A DNA stretch of 64,000 nucleotides from Chryseobacterium daeguense DSM 19388 (GCF_000430825.1 NZ_AUMT01000002.1:310001-374000), one strand, 5' to 3'. Shown: positions 45,412-55,537, counted from the stretch's first letter. The notes: generated from the letters alone by a model not told the origin. Made by a program: numbers and translations.

Positions 45412-47682
45412 TTATTTCGTCTCTTGTTGCTTGATTAGATTCAGGGCAGAACCAGCTTTGAACCAATCAATTTGTTGATCGTTATAAGTATGATTTGCCA
45501 TGATGATATCTTTAGTTCCGTCTGCATGAACAAACTCTAAAGTCAGTTGTTTTCCCGGAGCAAACTGATCAAGATCTAAGAAATTTACAGTGTCATCTTC
45601 CTGGATTTTATCATAATCAGCTTCATTTGCAAAAGTTAATCCAAGCATACCTTGTTTTTTAAGGTTGGTTTCATGGATTCTTGCGAATGATTTTACCAAT
45701 ACTGCTTTTACCCCAAGATGTCTTGGTTCCATGGCGGCATGCTCTCTTGAAGAACCTTCACCATAGTTCTGGTCTCCTACAACAATGGAAGGGATTCCTG
45801 CAGCTTTGTAAGCTCTTTGTACAGCAGGAACTTCACCGTATTCACCAGTCAGTTGGTTTTTAACTTTATTGGTATCCATGTTGTAAGCATTTACCGCTCC
45901 TATCAACATATTGTTCGAAATATTATCAAGGTGTCCTCTGTATTTCAACCAAGGTCCTGCCATAGAAATGTGGTCGGTAGTACATTTTCCGAAAGCTTTA
46001 ATTAAAACTTTGGCTCCTGTAATATTTTTACCGTCCCAGGCAGGGAATTCTTCCAATAACTGAAGTCTGTCTGAAGTAGGGCTCACGTTTACCACAACAG
46101 AAGAACCATCTTCAGATGGAGCCTGATATCCGTTGTCTCCAACATCGAAACCTTTTGCAGGTAATTCAAAACCTTTTGGCTCGTCAAGTTTTACCTGATC
46201 ACCGTTTTCTGCGGTTAAAGTATCTGTAATAGGGTTAAAATCTAATCTTCCTGAGATGGCAACTGCTGCTACCATTTCCGGGGAAGCTACAAATGCGTGT
46301 GTATTTGGGTTACCATCTGCTCTTTTTGCAAAGTTTCTGTTAAAAGAGTGAATAATTGAGTTTTTCTCTCCTTTTTCAGCGCCTTCTCTGTCCCATTGTC
46401 CGATACATGGTCCACAAGCATTAGTAAAGATTCTTGCATTTTCAAATTTTCTGAAAGAATCTAAGAATCCGTCTCTTTCTGCCGTGAATTTTACCTGCTC
46501 GGAACCAGGGTTGATTCCCAGGATTGCTTTAGGTTTAACTCCTTTAGCAACAGCATCTTCTACGATAGAAGCGGCTCTTGATAAATCTTCGTAAGAAGAG
46601 TTGGTGCAAGACCCGATTAATGCCCATTCTACTTCCAGCGGCCATCCGTTAGCTTCTGCTTTTGCTCTGAATTCTGCAACAGGAGTCGCTAAATCCGGAG
46701 TGAAAGGTCCGTTTAGGTGAGGAGTAAGTTCAGAAAGATTAATTTCAATTAACTGATCAAAATATTGTTTAGGATCTGCGTATACTTCAGCATCACCTGT
46801 TAAATGTTCTGCAATTTTATCCGCTGCATCCACTACGTCCTGTCTACCTGTAGCAGCCAGATATCTTCTCATAGAATCGTCATACCCAAAAGTAGAAGTG
46901 GTAGCCCCGATTTCAGCACCCATGTTACAGATAGTTCCTTTACCTGTTGCTGAAAGAGATTCTGCTCCTTCCCCGAAATATTCTACGATGCATCCTGTTC
47001 CTCCTTTTACGGTAAGAATTCCGGCAACTTTCAGGATAACATCTTTTGCAGAAGTCCATCCGTTCATTTTTCCGGTAAGTTTTACACCAATTAATTTTGG
47101 CATTTTAAGCTCCCAGGCCATTCCTGCCATTACGTCCACTGCATCTGCACCTCCTACACCTATGGCTACCATTCCTAATCCTCCTGCATTTACTGTGTGA
47201 GAGTCTGTACCGATCATCATTCCTCCAGGGAATGCATAATTTTCCAATACAACCTGGTGGATGATCCCGGCTCCCGGCTTCCAGAAACCGATTCCGTATT
47301 TATCACAAACTGAGCTTAAGAAATTGAAAACCTCAGAGTTTTTATTGATACCTTCCTGTAAATCAGCCTCTGCGCCTATTCTCGCCTGAATCAGGTGATC
47401 TGCGTGAGCAGTTGATGGAACAGCTACTTTAGCCTTACCAGCCTGCATGAATTGCAAAAGAGCCATCTGCGCCGTTGCGTCCTGCATTGCTACTCTGTCC
47501 GGAGCGAAATCTACATAGGAGTTTCCTCTTTCATAGGCTTTTGTAGCGTTACCTTCCCAAAGGTGAGCGTATAATATTTTTTCTGACAGTGTAAGAGGTT
47601 TCCCCACGATCTGTCTTGCCGCAGCAATTCTCTCTGGGTAGCGCTCGTACACTTTTTTAATCATATCAATATCAAATGTCAT
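45412..47682 (-). CDS. Aconitate hydratase, mitochondrial-type (AcnA group)
   Basis: 756 residues. It is a [4Fe-4S] hydro-lyase with cluster Cys in GSCTNSS and ACGPCIG, and the swivel domain near the C-terminus ([22 protein letters not shown]). The domain order (1-2-3, then linker and swivel) is that of mitochondrial/AcnA-type aconitase. It converts citrate to isocitrate in the TCA cycle. It is directly downstream of the acnB-type gene (60 bp gap), so the cell has two aconitases in one operon. Confidence 0.95.
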   Translation of the reverse strand: MTFDIDMIKKVYERYPERIAAARQIVGKPLTLSEKILYAHLWEGNATKAYERGNSYVDFAPDRVAMQDATAQMALLQFMQAGKAKVAVPSTAHADHLIQARIGAEADLQEGINKNSEVFNFLSSVCDKYGIGFWKPGAGIIHQVVLENYAFPGGMMIGTDSHTVNAGGLGMVAIGVGGADAVDVMAGMAWELKMPKLIGVKLTGKMNGWTSAKDVILKVAGILTVKGGTGCIVEYFGEGAESLSATGKGTICNMGAEIGATTSTFGYDDSMRRYLAATGRQDVVDAADKIAEHLTGDAEVYADPKQYFDQLIEINLSELTPHLNGPFTPDLATPVAEFRAKAEANGWPLEVEWALIGSCTNSSYEDLSRAASIVEDAVAKGVKPKAILGINPGSEQVKFTAERDGFLDSFRKFENARIFTNACGPCIGQWDREGAEKGEKNSIIHSFNRNFAKRADGNPNTHAFVASPEMVAAVAISGRLDFNPITDTLTAENGDQVKLDEPKGFELPAKGFDVGDNGYQAPSEDGSSVVVNVSPTSDRLQLLEEFPAWDGKNITGAKVLIKAFGKCTTDHISMAGPWLKYRGHLDNISNNMLIGAVNAYNMDTNKVKNQLTGEYGEVPAVQRAYKAAGIPSIVVGDQNYGEGSSREHAAMEPRHLGVKAVLVKSFARIHETNLKKQGMLGLTFANEADYDKIQEDDTVNFLDLDQFAPGKQLTLEFVHADGTKDIIMANHTYNDQQIDWFKAGSALNLIKQQETK

Positions 47683-47742
47683 ATCTTTTTAAATTAATGT
47701 TATTATTTTACAATGTATTGAAGGCCGGGATCAATGACTAAA

Positions 47743-50514
47743 TTATTTTACCAGTTCCTTTACAGGAGGAGCAAATTTAGTAAGGTCAATACCTTCAACG
47801 GCAGCTTTATATTCTTCTATATTCGGAATACGTCCGATGATTGCTGATAAAACAACTACAGGGGTAGAAGCTAATAAAGATTCTCCTTTTTTACGTTCAG
47901 AATCTTCAACTACTCTTCCCTGGAAAAGACGGGTGGAAGTAGCCATTACCGTATCTCCTTTAGCTGCTTTTTCTTGGTTACCCATACAAAGGTTACATCC
48001 GGGACGCTCAAGGTACATCATGTTTTTGTATTCAACACGGGCTTCGCCTTTAGGAGCATTATCATCAAATTCGAAGCCAGAATATTTTTGTAAAACATCC
48101 CAGTCTCCTTCATTTTTAAGTTCGTCAATAATATTGTAAGTAGGAGCTGCAACCACAAGCGGAGCATTGAATTCTACTTTACCCTGCTGCTTTTCTATAT
48201 TTCTAAGCATTTGAGATAAAATTTTCAAATCTCCTTTGTGAACCATACAAGATCCTACAAACCCAAGATCTACTTTTTTATCACCTCCATAATAAGAAAG
48301 TCCTCTGATGGTATCATGAGTATATCTTTTTGAAACATCTTCGTTATTTACATCCGGATCCGCAATCATAGGTTCTGCAATTGCGTCCAGATCTACCTCT
48401 ACTTCAGCATAATACTTGGCATTGGCATCAGGAGTTAAAGCAGGCTTTTCACCGGATTTAATTTCAGCGATTCTCTTATCAGCCTTGTTGATTAATCCCT
48501 GTAGAACCTGATTATGGTTATCCATACCTTTATCAATCATGATCTGGATTCTTCCTTTTGCGATTTCCAGTGATTCAATTAAAGTATCATCTTCTGAAAT
48601 ATTGATGGAAGCTTTTGCCTTCATCTCAGCTGTCCAGTCTGTGAATGTAAATGCCTGGTCAGCAGGAAGTGTTCCGATGTGAACCTCAATGATTCTTCCC
48701 TGGAATACGTTTTCCCCGCCAAATTGCTTCAGCATCTGAGCCTGTGTAGCATGAACAACATCACGGAAGTCCATATATTCTTTCATTTCTCCTTTGAAAG
48801 TTACTTTTACGGATTCAGGAATTGGCATGGAAGCTTCACCTGTAGCCAATGCAAGAGCAACAGTTCCGGAGTCAGCTCCGAAAGCTACACCTTTAGACAT
48901 TCTCGTGTGAGAATCCCCACCGATGATGATGGCCCATTCGTCTACTGTAATATCGTTAAGAACTTTGTGAATAACGTCTGTCATTGCATGATATTCACCT
49001 TTCGGGTCACGTGCTGTGATCAAACCGAAATCGTTCATGAATTTCATTAATTTAGGGATATTAGCCTGCGCTTTTTTATCCCAAACAGATGCGGTGTGAC
49101 AACCTGATTGGTAAGCTCCGTCAACAATCGGAGAAATCACGGTTGCAGCCATGGATTCAAGTTCCTGGGCGGTCATTAAACCTGTTGTGTCCTGAGAACC
49201 AACAATGTTTACCTCCACACGAACGTCTGAACCTGCATGTAAAACTTTACCCTGAGGTAAACCAACTGCATTCCTGTTGAATATTTTTTCTACAGCAGTA
49301 AGGCCTTGCCCTTCAATAGAAACTTCTTTTGACGGAGCAAAAACCGGAGGGATATCAATTCCCAGGATATTAGCTGCAATAGTCTGTATTTTTTTACCAA
49401 ATACGATAGCGTAAGATCCACCCGCACGGATAAATTCCATTTTCTGAGGAGTGAAAGCTTTAGAAATATCAATTAATTCTTTATCGCCGTTGTATAGTTT
49501 TTTGGTTTTTGTATTAATAGTAAGAACGGTTCCTGTAGCTACAGAATAGGCTTCTTCAAGGATTACTTCTCCTGCTTCGTTACGAACAGGGTTTCCGTTT
49601 TCGTCCAGTTTTTTCACCCAATTTTTAAGATCCAGCCCGATACCTCCCGTTACATCTACTGTTGTAAGGAAAATAGGGGAGATACCGTTAGTTCCTCCTA
49701 CAATCGGGGCAATATTTACGAAAGGAATGTAAGGGCTTGCCTGTTTTCCGGTCCAAAGTGCTACGTTGTTTACTCCGGACATTCTGGATGAACCAACACC
49801 CATTGTTCCTTTTTCTGCAATAAGCATTACGCTTTTATCAGGATGCTGTGCCTGCAGCGCTTTAATTTCTGCCTGCGCTTCAGGAGTGATCATGCATTTA
49901 CCGTGAAGTTCACGGTCTGATCTTGAGTGAGCCTGATTTCCCGGAGAAAGTAAATCTGTTGAAATATCACCTTCACCTGCGATGAAAGTAACTACTTTTA
50001 TTTCTTCTGCAACTTCAGGTAATTTTGTGAAAAATTCTGCTTTTGCATAGCTTTCAAGAATTTCTCTTGCAATAGGATTGTTATTTTTAAAAGCTTCCTT
50101 CAGGCGGTCTGTATCCGCATCATAAAGGAAAACCTGTGTTTTAAGTACATTTGCTGCTTCTTTAGCTATGGATAAATCATCACCAAGAGCCAGATCTAGT
50201 AACACCCCGATAGAAGGGCCTCCCTTCATGTGTGATAAAAGTTCAAAGGCAAAAGCTGGCGTTATTTCTTCTACTACGGATTCACCTAAGATAATCTCTT
50301 TTAAAAATTTAGCTTTTACACCCGCCGCGCTTGTAGTTCCCGGTAATGTATTGTAAATGAAAAATTTTAGAGAATCAGCCCTGTATTCATTAGCTGTATC
50401 TTTAATTTGTGCAATGATTTCGCTTAATAATGCTGCGCTGTCAATTGGCTTTGGGTGAAGCCCCTGGTTTTTTCTTTCTTCAATTTCTTGGATGTAATCC
50501 TGATAAATATTCAT
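47743..50514 (-). CDS. acnB: Bifunctional aconitate hydratase 2 / 2-methylisocitrate dehydratase (AcnB)
   Basis: 923 residues. The N-terminal HEAT-like helical domain (about 1-160) is specific to AcnB, followed by a swivel domain and the catalytic domains with cluster Cys in GSCMVHKGD and CNLCMGNQEK. It is a second aconitase, able to act in the TCA and 2-methylcitrate cycles. The upstream control region (50515-50810) is AT-rich, with a TAAATTTG match on the minus strand (50716 to 50709) about 190 bp upstream; no clear -33 is seen. Confidence 0.96.
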   Translation of the reverse strand: MNIYQDYIQEIEERKNQGLHPKPIDSAALLSEIIAQIKDTANEYRADSLKFFIYNTLPGTTSAAGVKAKFLKEIILGESVVEEITPAFAFELLSHMKGGPSIGVLLDLALGDDLSIAKEAANVLKTQVFLYDADTDRLKEAFKNNNPIAREILESYAKAEFFTKLPEVAEEIKVVTFIAGEGDISTDLLSPGNQAHSRSDRELHGKCMITPEAQAEIKALQAQHPDKSVMLIAEKGTMGVGSSRMSGVNNVALWTGKQASPYIPFVNIAPIVGGTNGISPIFLTTVDVTGGIGLDLKNWVKKLDENGNPVRNEAGEVILEEAYSVATGTVLTINTKTKKLYNGDKELIDISKAFTPQKMEFIRAGGSYAIVFGKKIQTIAANILGIDIPPVFAPSKEVSIEGQGLTAVEKIFNRNAVGLPQGKVLHAGSDVRVEVNIVGSQDTTGLMTAQELESMAATVISPIVDGAYQSGCHTASVWDKKAQANIPKLMKFMNDFGLITARDPKGEYHAMTDVIHKVLNDITVDEWAIIIGGDSHTRMSKGVAFGADSGTVALALATGEASMPIPESVKVTFKGEMKEYMDFRDVVHATQAQMLKQFGGENVFQGRIIEVHIGTLPADQAFTFTDWTAEMKAKASINISEDDTLIESLEIAKGRIQIMIDKGMDNHNQVLQGLINKADKRIAEIKSGEKPALTPDANAKYYAEVEVDLDAIAEPMIADPDVNNEDVSKRYTHDTIRGLSYYGGDKKVDLGFVGSCMVHKGDLKILSQMLRNIEKQQGKVEFNAPLVVAAPTYNIIDELKNEGDWDVLQKYSGFEFDDNAPKGEARVEYKNMMYLERPGCNLCMGNQEKAAKGDTVMATSTRLFQGRVVEDSERKKGESLLASTPVVVLSAIIGRIPNIEEYKAAVEGIDLTKFAPPVKELVK

Positions 50515-50783
50515 AATAATAGAAGTCTTTTCAATCTTAAATGTAGACTATAAATTTTTAATAATTCAATAAACCTTTATAATTTGTTCCATTTTATAAT
50601 TTGATTGATTATTTATTCCACCTGCAAAGAAGACGGTTTTTAATAACTTTGATGTCAAAAATCACTTCTTTCAAGACGTTTTAGATGATCAAACACTTAA
50701 AATGTTCCCAAATTTACGAAATTCTACTATTTTTTAAGTCTGAAATTATTTAGATTCTTTATAAATATGAATTTTATATTTTC

Positions 50784-50803
50784 TATTTTTGGTCGTATTT
50801 TTG
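50784..50803 (+). promoter_or_regulatory. Tandem -7 elements before the WG-repeat gene
   Basis: TATTTTTG occurs twice (50784-50791, 50796-50803), each matching TAnnTTTG. The nearer one is 16 nt before the ATG at 50820. Confidence 0.45.
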
Positions 50804-50819
50804 CAGCCAAATGATGATT

Positions 50820-51590
50820 ATGAAAAATGTAGCTCCATTTTTGTTCGTTTTTATTTCGGTTTTTGTTTTTTCCCAGGCTAAATCTGTGAAGAAATTGCCT
50901 GTAAAAAATGCTCCGAAAACTACCATAAAAAAAGTATCAGGCACAACAAAAAAAACTCCGGAACTGCCTGTTATAAATCCGGAGCTTCCACTTTTGATTC
51001 CAAAAAAGGAAGGTGATAATTTCGGGTATGTAAACCAGAAAGGAAAATTCATTATCAAGCCGGAATATCATATTGCCGTTTTCTTTTATGAGGACTGTAA
51101 TCTTTTAAATTCTCCAAATGAAAAAGTGAGAAAATTCGGGACGGCAGATTATGCAACGGTAGAAAAAGATGAAATTTCTTACAGGATTGACAAAAAGGGA
51201 AAAAGAGTCTATCAGTTTAAGAAAGAAGATATTGCACAATGTGCGCACAAGGAATATATACAGCAATTGTTCCAGGCGTACACAATGAACGGCTTTTTCG
51301 GGATTATAGAAAAATCTGCTTTTAAAAATGCGCAAGATTACAGAGATTTTAAAATTTATCCACAGTATGATTATCTCTATATTCTGGAAGGGGATGATGT
51401 GGCCAATCCTATGATTATTGCCTCAAAAAACAATACTTTCGGAGTTATTGATGTAAATAATAATGTGATTATACCTTTTGAATATTCGGATATAAAAAGG
51501 AATTTCAGTTGGAAATTAGGGAAAATGTTCGATGTCTCCAAAGACGGCAAAAACTATTATTATGTAGATTCAAATAATAAAACGTATTAA
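50820..51590 (+). CDS. WG-repeat-like exported protein of unknown function
   Basis: 256 residues from the ATG at 50820 (MKNVAPFLFVFISVFVFSQA); upstream ATGs at 50811 and 50814 are in frame but would add only MMI. The signal peptide ends after about residue 20. Two WG-type units are visible: NFGYVNQKGKFIIKPEY and TFGVIDVNNNVIIPFEY. The K/P-rich linker after the signal is low-complexity. WG proteins are beta-propeller-like and often surface or periplasmic; function is unknown. It is divergent from acnB. Confidence 0.8.
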   Translation: MKNVAPFLFVFISVFVFSQAKSVKKLPVKNAPKTTIKKVSGTTKKTPELPVINPELPLLIPKKEGDNFGYVNQKGKFIIKPEYHIAVFFYEDCNLLNSPNEKVRKFGTADYATVEKDEISYRIDKKGKRVYQFKKEDIAQCAHKEYIQQLFQAYTMNGFFGIIEKSAFKNAQDYRDFKIYPQYDYLYILEGDDVANPMIIASKNNTFGVIDVNNNVIIPFEYSDIKRNFSWKLGKMFDVSKDGKNYYYVDSNNKTY

Positions 51591-51708
51591 TTGTGAATAC
51601 GAAGAAATCAAAGCATCCAGATAAAATTAAATTATTTTAATTAATGTCTTTTAAATTCAAAAATATTTTAATCCTAAAGGCGCATTTATAGAATTAATAA
51701 AATTTTAG

Positions 51709-51716
51709 TAATTTTG
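51709..51716 (+). promoter_or_regulatory. -7 element of the riboswitch-controlled receptor gene
   Basis: TAATTTTG, an exact TAnnTTTG match, about 5 nt before the first base of riboswitch P1. The best -33 is a TTTA 21 bp upstream. Confidence 0.5.
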
Positions 51717-51721
51717 CCCCT

Positions 51722-51797
51722 GAAATAAAGGGGTGCTGTAACAAGCTGAGATTATACCCAATGAACCTGGAACGGGTAATGCTGTTTAGGGAATTTA
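51722..51797 (+). ncRNA. TPP riboswitch controlling the TonB-dependent receptor
   Basis: Core elements GGGGTGC, AAGCTGAGAT, TATACCCAATGAACCTGG, ACGGGTAATGCTG and TTAGGGAA are present in order. P1 pairs AAAT (51723-51726) with ATTT (51793-51796). An AACAGT/ACTGTT hairpin (51812-51817 with 51843-51848) separates it from the start-codon hairpin. With the riboswitch, the 51591-51913 gap is largely accounted for. Confidence 0.92.
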
Positions 51798-51881
51798 AAA
51801 TGTACCGATGGAACAGTGTATCAATATACCAATCATTGCTAGACTGTTAGATTTATAAATTGCTACATTATTTAATCCGCC

Positions 51882-51921
51882 CCTTTTATTCATTAAATTT
51901 TAAGATTTATAGAATGAAAGG
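51882..51921 (+). promoter_or_regulatory. Start-codon-sequestering hairpin of the thiamine-linked receptor gene
   Basis: CCTTTTATTC (51882-51891) pairs over 10 bp (one G-U) with GAATGAAAGG (51912-51921), which contains the ATG at 51914. CCCCTTTTATT (51880-51890) is also complementary, with one bulge, to AATAAAGGGG (51724-51733) in the 5' strand of the riboswitch. Confidence 0.7.
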
Positions 51922-54016
51922 ATTATTTTTTTTAGGGCTTACCGTTGGCTCTGCTGCGTTTTTACAGGCGCAAAATACCGATTCCCTGAAAATAAGGGAA
52001 ATAGAAGCCGTTAGTTTTACCAAAAGACTTCCTGTCGCCAAAGAAATCATTAATGTTGCAAAAGATATTGACAGCCGGAATTTAGGGCAGGATTTACCCA
52101 TCTTGCTTAAAAATCAGACATCCATTATTTCTACTTCCGATGCGGGGAATGGTGTTGGCTATACAGGTTTCAGAATTCGTGGGATTGCCGGAAACGCGAT
52201 AAATGTAATGATGAATGGTGTTCCATACAATGATTCCGAAAGCCAGGGAACGTTTTTTGTAAATGTGCCGGATCTTACCAGCTCTGCGTCACAAATTGTG
52301 ATTCAAAGAGGGGTGGGAACTTCCAATAATAGAGCCGCTTTTGGAGCCAGCATCAATGTGCTTTCCAAAGATCCGGAAGAAAAGTTTTATCTTAAAACAG
52401 ATGACAGTTACGGCTCGTTCAATACTTACAAATATTCTGCAGAAATAGGTTCCGGAAAGTTCTGTGGGAACCGTCTTTCCGTAATGGGCCGATATACACA
52501 CATTAATTCTGACGGATATATTGACAGGGCTTTTTCAAAATTACATTCATACAACTTTACAGCCTTATTTGAAGAAGGAAAAACCAGAATTCGTTTAATG
52601 GCTTTCGGAGGTAAGGAAAAAACGTATCAGGCATGGAACGGAATCGACAGAAAAACCTGGGAAACAGACCCGAAATTCAATTATTCCGGAGCGATTTACA
52701 ATGCAAACTGGGAAAATATTGTAGGGTTTTATGACAACGAAACGGATAATTACAGGCAAAATCATTATCAGTTACTTTGGGAACAGAAGTTTAATGACAG
52801 ATGGAATTTAGAAACAACCTTACACTACACAAAAGGAAAAGGGTATTACGAAAATTACAAGCAGGGAGACCCTTTTGCACGATACAACTTAGCTGATGTA
52901 AATGGTGAAGAATATTCAGACTTTATCAGAAAAAAATGGCTGGATAATGATTTTTACGGGATAGTTTCTACGTTGTACGGAAAATTTAACAATCTTGATC
53001 TTAATTTCGGGGTTGTTGGAAACCAATATTACGGAAGACATTTCGGGAATGTGACCGGAGTTTTCCTGCCACAGATCAACGAGCATGAATACTACCGAAA
53101 CCGTTCCGTGAAAAATGAGGTGGCCGGTTTTGCAAAAGCCCTAATCAGGATTAATAAATTTGAATTCTTCGGAGACTTACAGCTGCGTAATATAGATTAT
53201 GATACAAAAATTCTTGCTGCCGGAGACGATGAAGGGGCTGATCTTGATAAAAACTGGCTGTTTTTCAATCCAAAAGCGGGCGTTAATTATCAGATTCCAC
53301 AAGGGAAAATTTTCTTCTCCTATGCACATGCCCATCGTGAGCCCAACAGAGATGATTTGCTGGCAAACAACGATGTGAAAGCAGAAAAACTTCATGATTT
53401 TGAAGCGGGTTTTGAAAGACAATTCGGTGTAGTTTCATTTACTGCGAACTTATATTATATGTATTATGTCAACCAGCTGGTTTTGAATGGTGAACTTAAT
53501 AATGTAGGCGCCTTCATTAGAACCAATTCAGGAAAAAGCTACCGAAGCGGAATTGAAGTGGGAGCACTGGCAAAACTTTCGAAACAATGGGAGATTAACG
53601 GAAATGTGAGCTTCAGCAACAACAGAAATTTAGATTTTAAAGTAGAAAATAACGAATCAACTAAAGATTTAGGTAATACGCAGATTTCTTTCTCGCCGGA
53701 TGTTATCGCAAACCTGGGATTGAAATTTAATCCTACTAAAAATTTCCAGTTTGCTTTAATGAATCAATATGTCGGAAAGCAGTATCTTGACAATTCTGAG
53801 AATGAAGATTTACAATTGAAAGACTATCTTTTGACAGATTTTAATGCGCAATATCAATTTAAAATCAAAAATAATGACATCGCATTAAAGCTTTTGGTGA
53901 ATAATATTTTCAACAAAAAATATGTGAACAACGGGGCAGTTTATGATGGAGCTCCTTACTATTTTTCCCAGGCCGGAACCAATTTCATGTTCGGGATCAG
54001 CTGGAAAATTCAGTAA
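51914..54016 (+). CDS. TonB-dependent receptor, probable outer-membrane thiamine (or precursor) importer
   Basis: 700 residues from the ATG at 51914 (MKGLFFLG); this start lies in the riboswitch-linked hairpin. The TTG upstream at 51860 is rejected. Signal peptide about 1-20, then a plug with GFRIRGIAGNAINVMMNGVPYNDSESQGTFFVNVPDLTSSASQIVIQRGVGTS, and a 22-strand-type barrel ending INWKIQ-like (FGISWKIQ). No carboxypeptidase-regulatory domain. Direct control by a TPP riboswitch indicates thiamine, TPP or HMP/thiazole uptake; this type of regulated receptor is known in Bacteroidota. It ends with a terminator and has no inner-membrane transporter beside it. Confidence 0.9.
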   Translation: MKGLFFLGLTVGSAAFLQAQNTDSLKIREIEAVSFTKRLPVAKEIINVAKDIDSRNLGQDLPILLKNQTSIISTSDAGNGVGYTGFRIRGIAGNAINVMMNGVPYNDSESQGTFFVNVPDLTSSASQIVIQRGVGTSNNRAAFGASINVLSKDPEEKFYLKTDDSYGSFNTYKYSAEIGSGKFCGNRLSVMGRYTHINSDGYIDRAFSKLHSYNFTALFEEGKTRIRLMAFGGKEKTYQAWNGIDRKTWETDPKFNYSGAIYNANWENIVGFYDNETDNYRQNHYQLLWEQKFNDRWNLETTLHYTKGKGYYENYKQGDPFARYNLADVNGEEYSDFIRKKWLDNDFYGIVSTLYGKFNNLDLNFGVVGNQYYGRHFGNVTGVFLPQINEHEYYRNRSVKNEVAGFAKALIRINKFEFFGDLQLRNIDYDTKILAAGDDEGADLDKNWLFFNPKAGVNYQIPQGKIFFSYAHAHREPNRDDLLANNDVKAEKLHDFEAGFERQFGVVSFTANLYYMYYVNQLVLNGELNNVGAFIRTNSGKSYRSGIEVGALAKLSKQWEINGNVSFSNNRNLDFKVENNESTKDLGNTQISFSPDVIANLGLKFNPTKNFQFALMNQYVGKQYLDNSENEDLQLKDYLLTDFNAQYQFKIKNNDIALKLLVNNIFNKKYVNNGAVYDGAPYYFSQAGTNFMFGISWKIQ

Positions 54017-54070
54017 TCAATCAGGCTATATTTAAAATAAATTATAGTAAAAAGTAAAAGTTAGATTTTT

Positions 54071-54095
54071 AAGGCTGCTCCGGCAGTCTTTTTTT
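54071..54095 (+). terminator. Terminator of the TPP-regulated receptor gene
   Basis: Stem AAGGCTGC/GCAGTCTT with one G-U and a 4-nt loop, followed by a T-run. Confidence 0.8.
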
Positions 54096-54131
54096 ATCTG
54101 GGCTATTTCCTTCTAAATCTTTTCTTTATAA

Positions 54132-54164
54132 AGCCTTGACAAGGTTTTAAACCTTGACAAGGCT
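54132..54164. repeat. CCTTGACAAGG double palindrome
   Basis: CCTTGACAAGG occurs twice, each almost palindromic, arranged around a central TTTTAAA so that the 33-bp whole is a palindrome broken only at the A-A centres. It lies in the gap between the receptor terminator and the next promoter. Confidence 0.8.
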
Positions 54165-54232
54165 CATAGGCTTCCAAAGAATTTTGTCCTTTTTTCAAAA
54201 AATAAATCTCACCAAAAGTCATGAAAAAGTCA

Positions 54233-54240
54233 TAAATTTG
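54233..54240 (+). promoter_or_regulatory. -7 element 7 nt before an ATG
   Basis: TAAATTTG, an exact TAnnTTTG match, predicts a leader of only 2-3 nt for the gene at 54248. Confidence 0.5.
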
Positions 54241-54247
54241 CCACCAA

Positions 54248-55018
54248 ATGAATATTTCAGCTTACATTTTAGAATATTTGAAACAGTTTGGAACTGTTAC
54301 GGTTCCCGGTTTTGGTGTGTTTTCTCTTGAAAATTCCAAAGCAATTATCAATTCCGAAAATGGGAGCATTCTTCCCCCGGCCAGCAAGATCGTCTACACA
54401 CCGGATTATCAGGTGCGTTCTGAGGAATTATCTGCATTTATAGCCGGTCAGAAGCAGATGTCTTTGGAAGCATCCAATACAGATCTTCAGATTCAGACGG
54501 ATTTTTGGAAGAAAAAACTGCAGGCGGACCAGACGTTGGAAATCCAGGGTTTAGGAACTATTTTTATTGAAGACGGAGTAACTCATTTCAAAGGAAACAG
54601 ACTGCAGTCTGACCATCCTGACTTTTATGGTCTGGAAGAAATAAAAATTTCGGATATCAATAATAAAAATCTGAAGCCCAATGTTTCCGTAAATGTAGAG
54701 AAAGATTATAAATTTAATAAATCCATTCTTTGGGCTTTCCTCATTATTATTCCTGTTTTGGGAATACTTTATGTTGCTTATACACAGCAGGAGCTTCTTT
54801 TCGGGAAAAAATCCTTTGATAAAGCGAATATCTCCGTACAGACGAAGACCCACAGAATAGAAAAAGATACGGTGAAAGTTCAGGCTCATGTCCCTCCGGC
54901 AGCAGATTCTTTAAAAAAAGACTCTCTGGTGAAGCAAAAACCGACTCAGCCGGCAGCACAAAATGATGTCAAAAGTCCCGTAAACACAAACAACACTAAG
55001 ACTAAATGGCAAAAATAA
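54248..55018 (+). CDS. HU-CCDC81-type domain protein with membrane anchor
   Basis: 256 residues. Two HU/IHF-like folds of the bacterial CCDC81 type at about 1-65 (LKQFGTVTVPGFGVFSLENSKAII) and 75-130 (LEIQGLGTIFIEDGVTHFKGN). A membrane segment follows at about 160-180 (SILWAFLIIIPVLGILYVAYT), then a K/T/P-rich tail. The domains suggest binding to DNA or to envelope polymers, with the tail probably outside the cytoplasm. Function is unknown; related proteins often carry SPOR domains. Overlaps the thioesterase gene by 13 bp. Confidence 0.8.
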   Translation: MNISAYILEYLKQFGTVTVPGFGVFSLENSKAIINSENGSILPPASKIVYTPDYQVRSEELSAFIAGQKQMSLEASNTDLQIQTDFWKKKLQADQTLEIQGLGTIFIEDGVTHFKGNRLQSDHPDFYGLEEIKISDINNKNLKPNVSVNVEKDYKFNKSILWAFLIIIPVLGILYVAYTQQELLFGKKSFDKANISVQTKTHRIEKDTVKVQAHVPPAADSLKKDSLVKQKPTQPAAQNDVKSPVNTNNTKTKWQK

Positions 55019-55530
55019 AAAAGGCGTCAGAATCTCTGACCATCATGACCAATATTGTTCTTCCGAACGAAACCAATTCTTTAAGGAACCTTTTCGGGGG
55101 AGAGCTTCTTGCAAAAATGGATCGTTGCGCATCAATTTCTGCGGCAAGACACTGCGAAAGAAGAGTGGTAACCGCATCCGTAAATCATGTTTCTTTCAAT
55201 CATCCGATTCCGGAAGGAGGAGTAGTAGTGTTAGAATCCAAAGTTTCCAGAGCCTTTTCTACCTCCATGGAAGTTTATGTGGACGTTTGGCTGGATGATC
55301 CTATCAATCAGACGAAAGTTCATACCAATGCAGGAATTTATACATTCGTGGCGGTTGATGAGTTTAACAGGCCAATCCCGATTCCTGAAATGATCCCGGA
55401 AACAGATGAAGAAAAAGAAAGATTTGCAGCTGCTTTCAGAAGAAAAGAACTGTCACTTATTCTTTCCGGAAGAATGAAGCCTCTGGAGTCTGTGGAACTG
55501 AAAAAACTTTTCCAGGAACCAGGTAATTAA
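55006..55530 (+). CDS. Acyl-CoA thioesterase, hotdog fold
   Basis: 174 residues. Hotdog core with RNLFGGELLAKMDRCASISAARHCERRVVTASVNHVSF (catalytic Asp/Asn region) and a HVxF-type block. Closest in style to YciA/BfIT-type thioesterases, which release fatty acids or methyl-branched acyl groups from CoA. It begins inside the end of the HU-CCDC81 gene. Confidence 0.85.
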   Translation: MAKIKKASESLTIMTNIVLPNETNSLRNLFGGELLAKMDRCASISAARHCERRVVTASVNHVSFNHPIPEGGVVVLESKVSRAFSTSMEVYVDVWLDDPINQTKVHTNAGIYTFVAVDEFNRPIPIPEMIPETDEEKERFAAAFRRKELSLILSGRMKPLESVELKKLFQEPGN

Positions 55531-55537
55531 ACACAAA

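Noticed and set aside
51860..51913. TTG start extending the TPP-regulated receptor
   Set aside because: It would put the signal peptide 18 residues in, and the start-codon hairpin is centred on the ATG at 51914.
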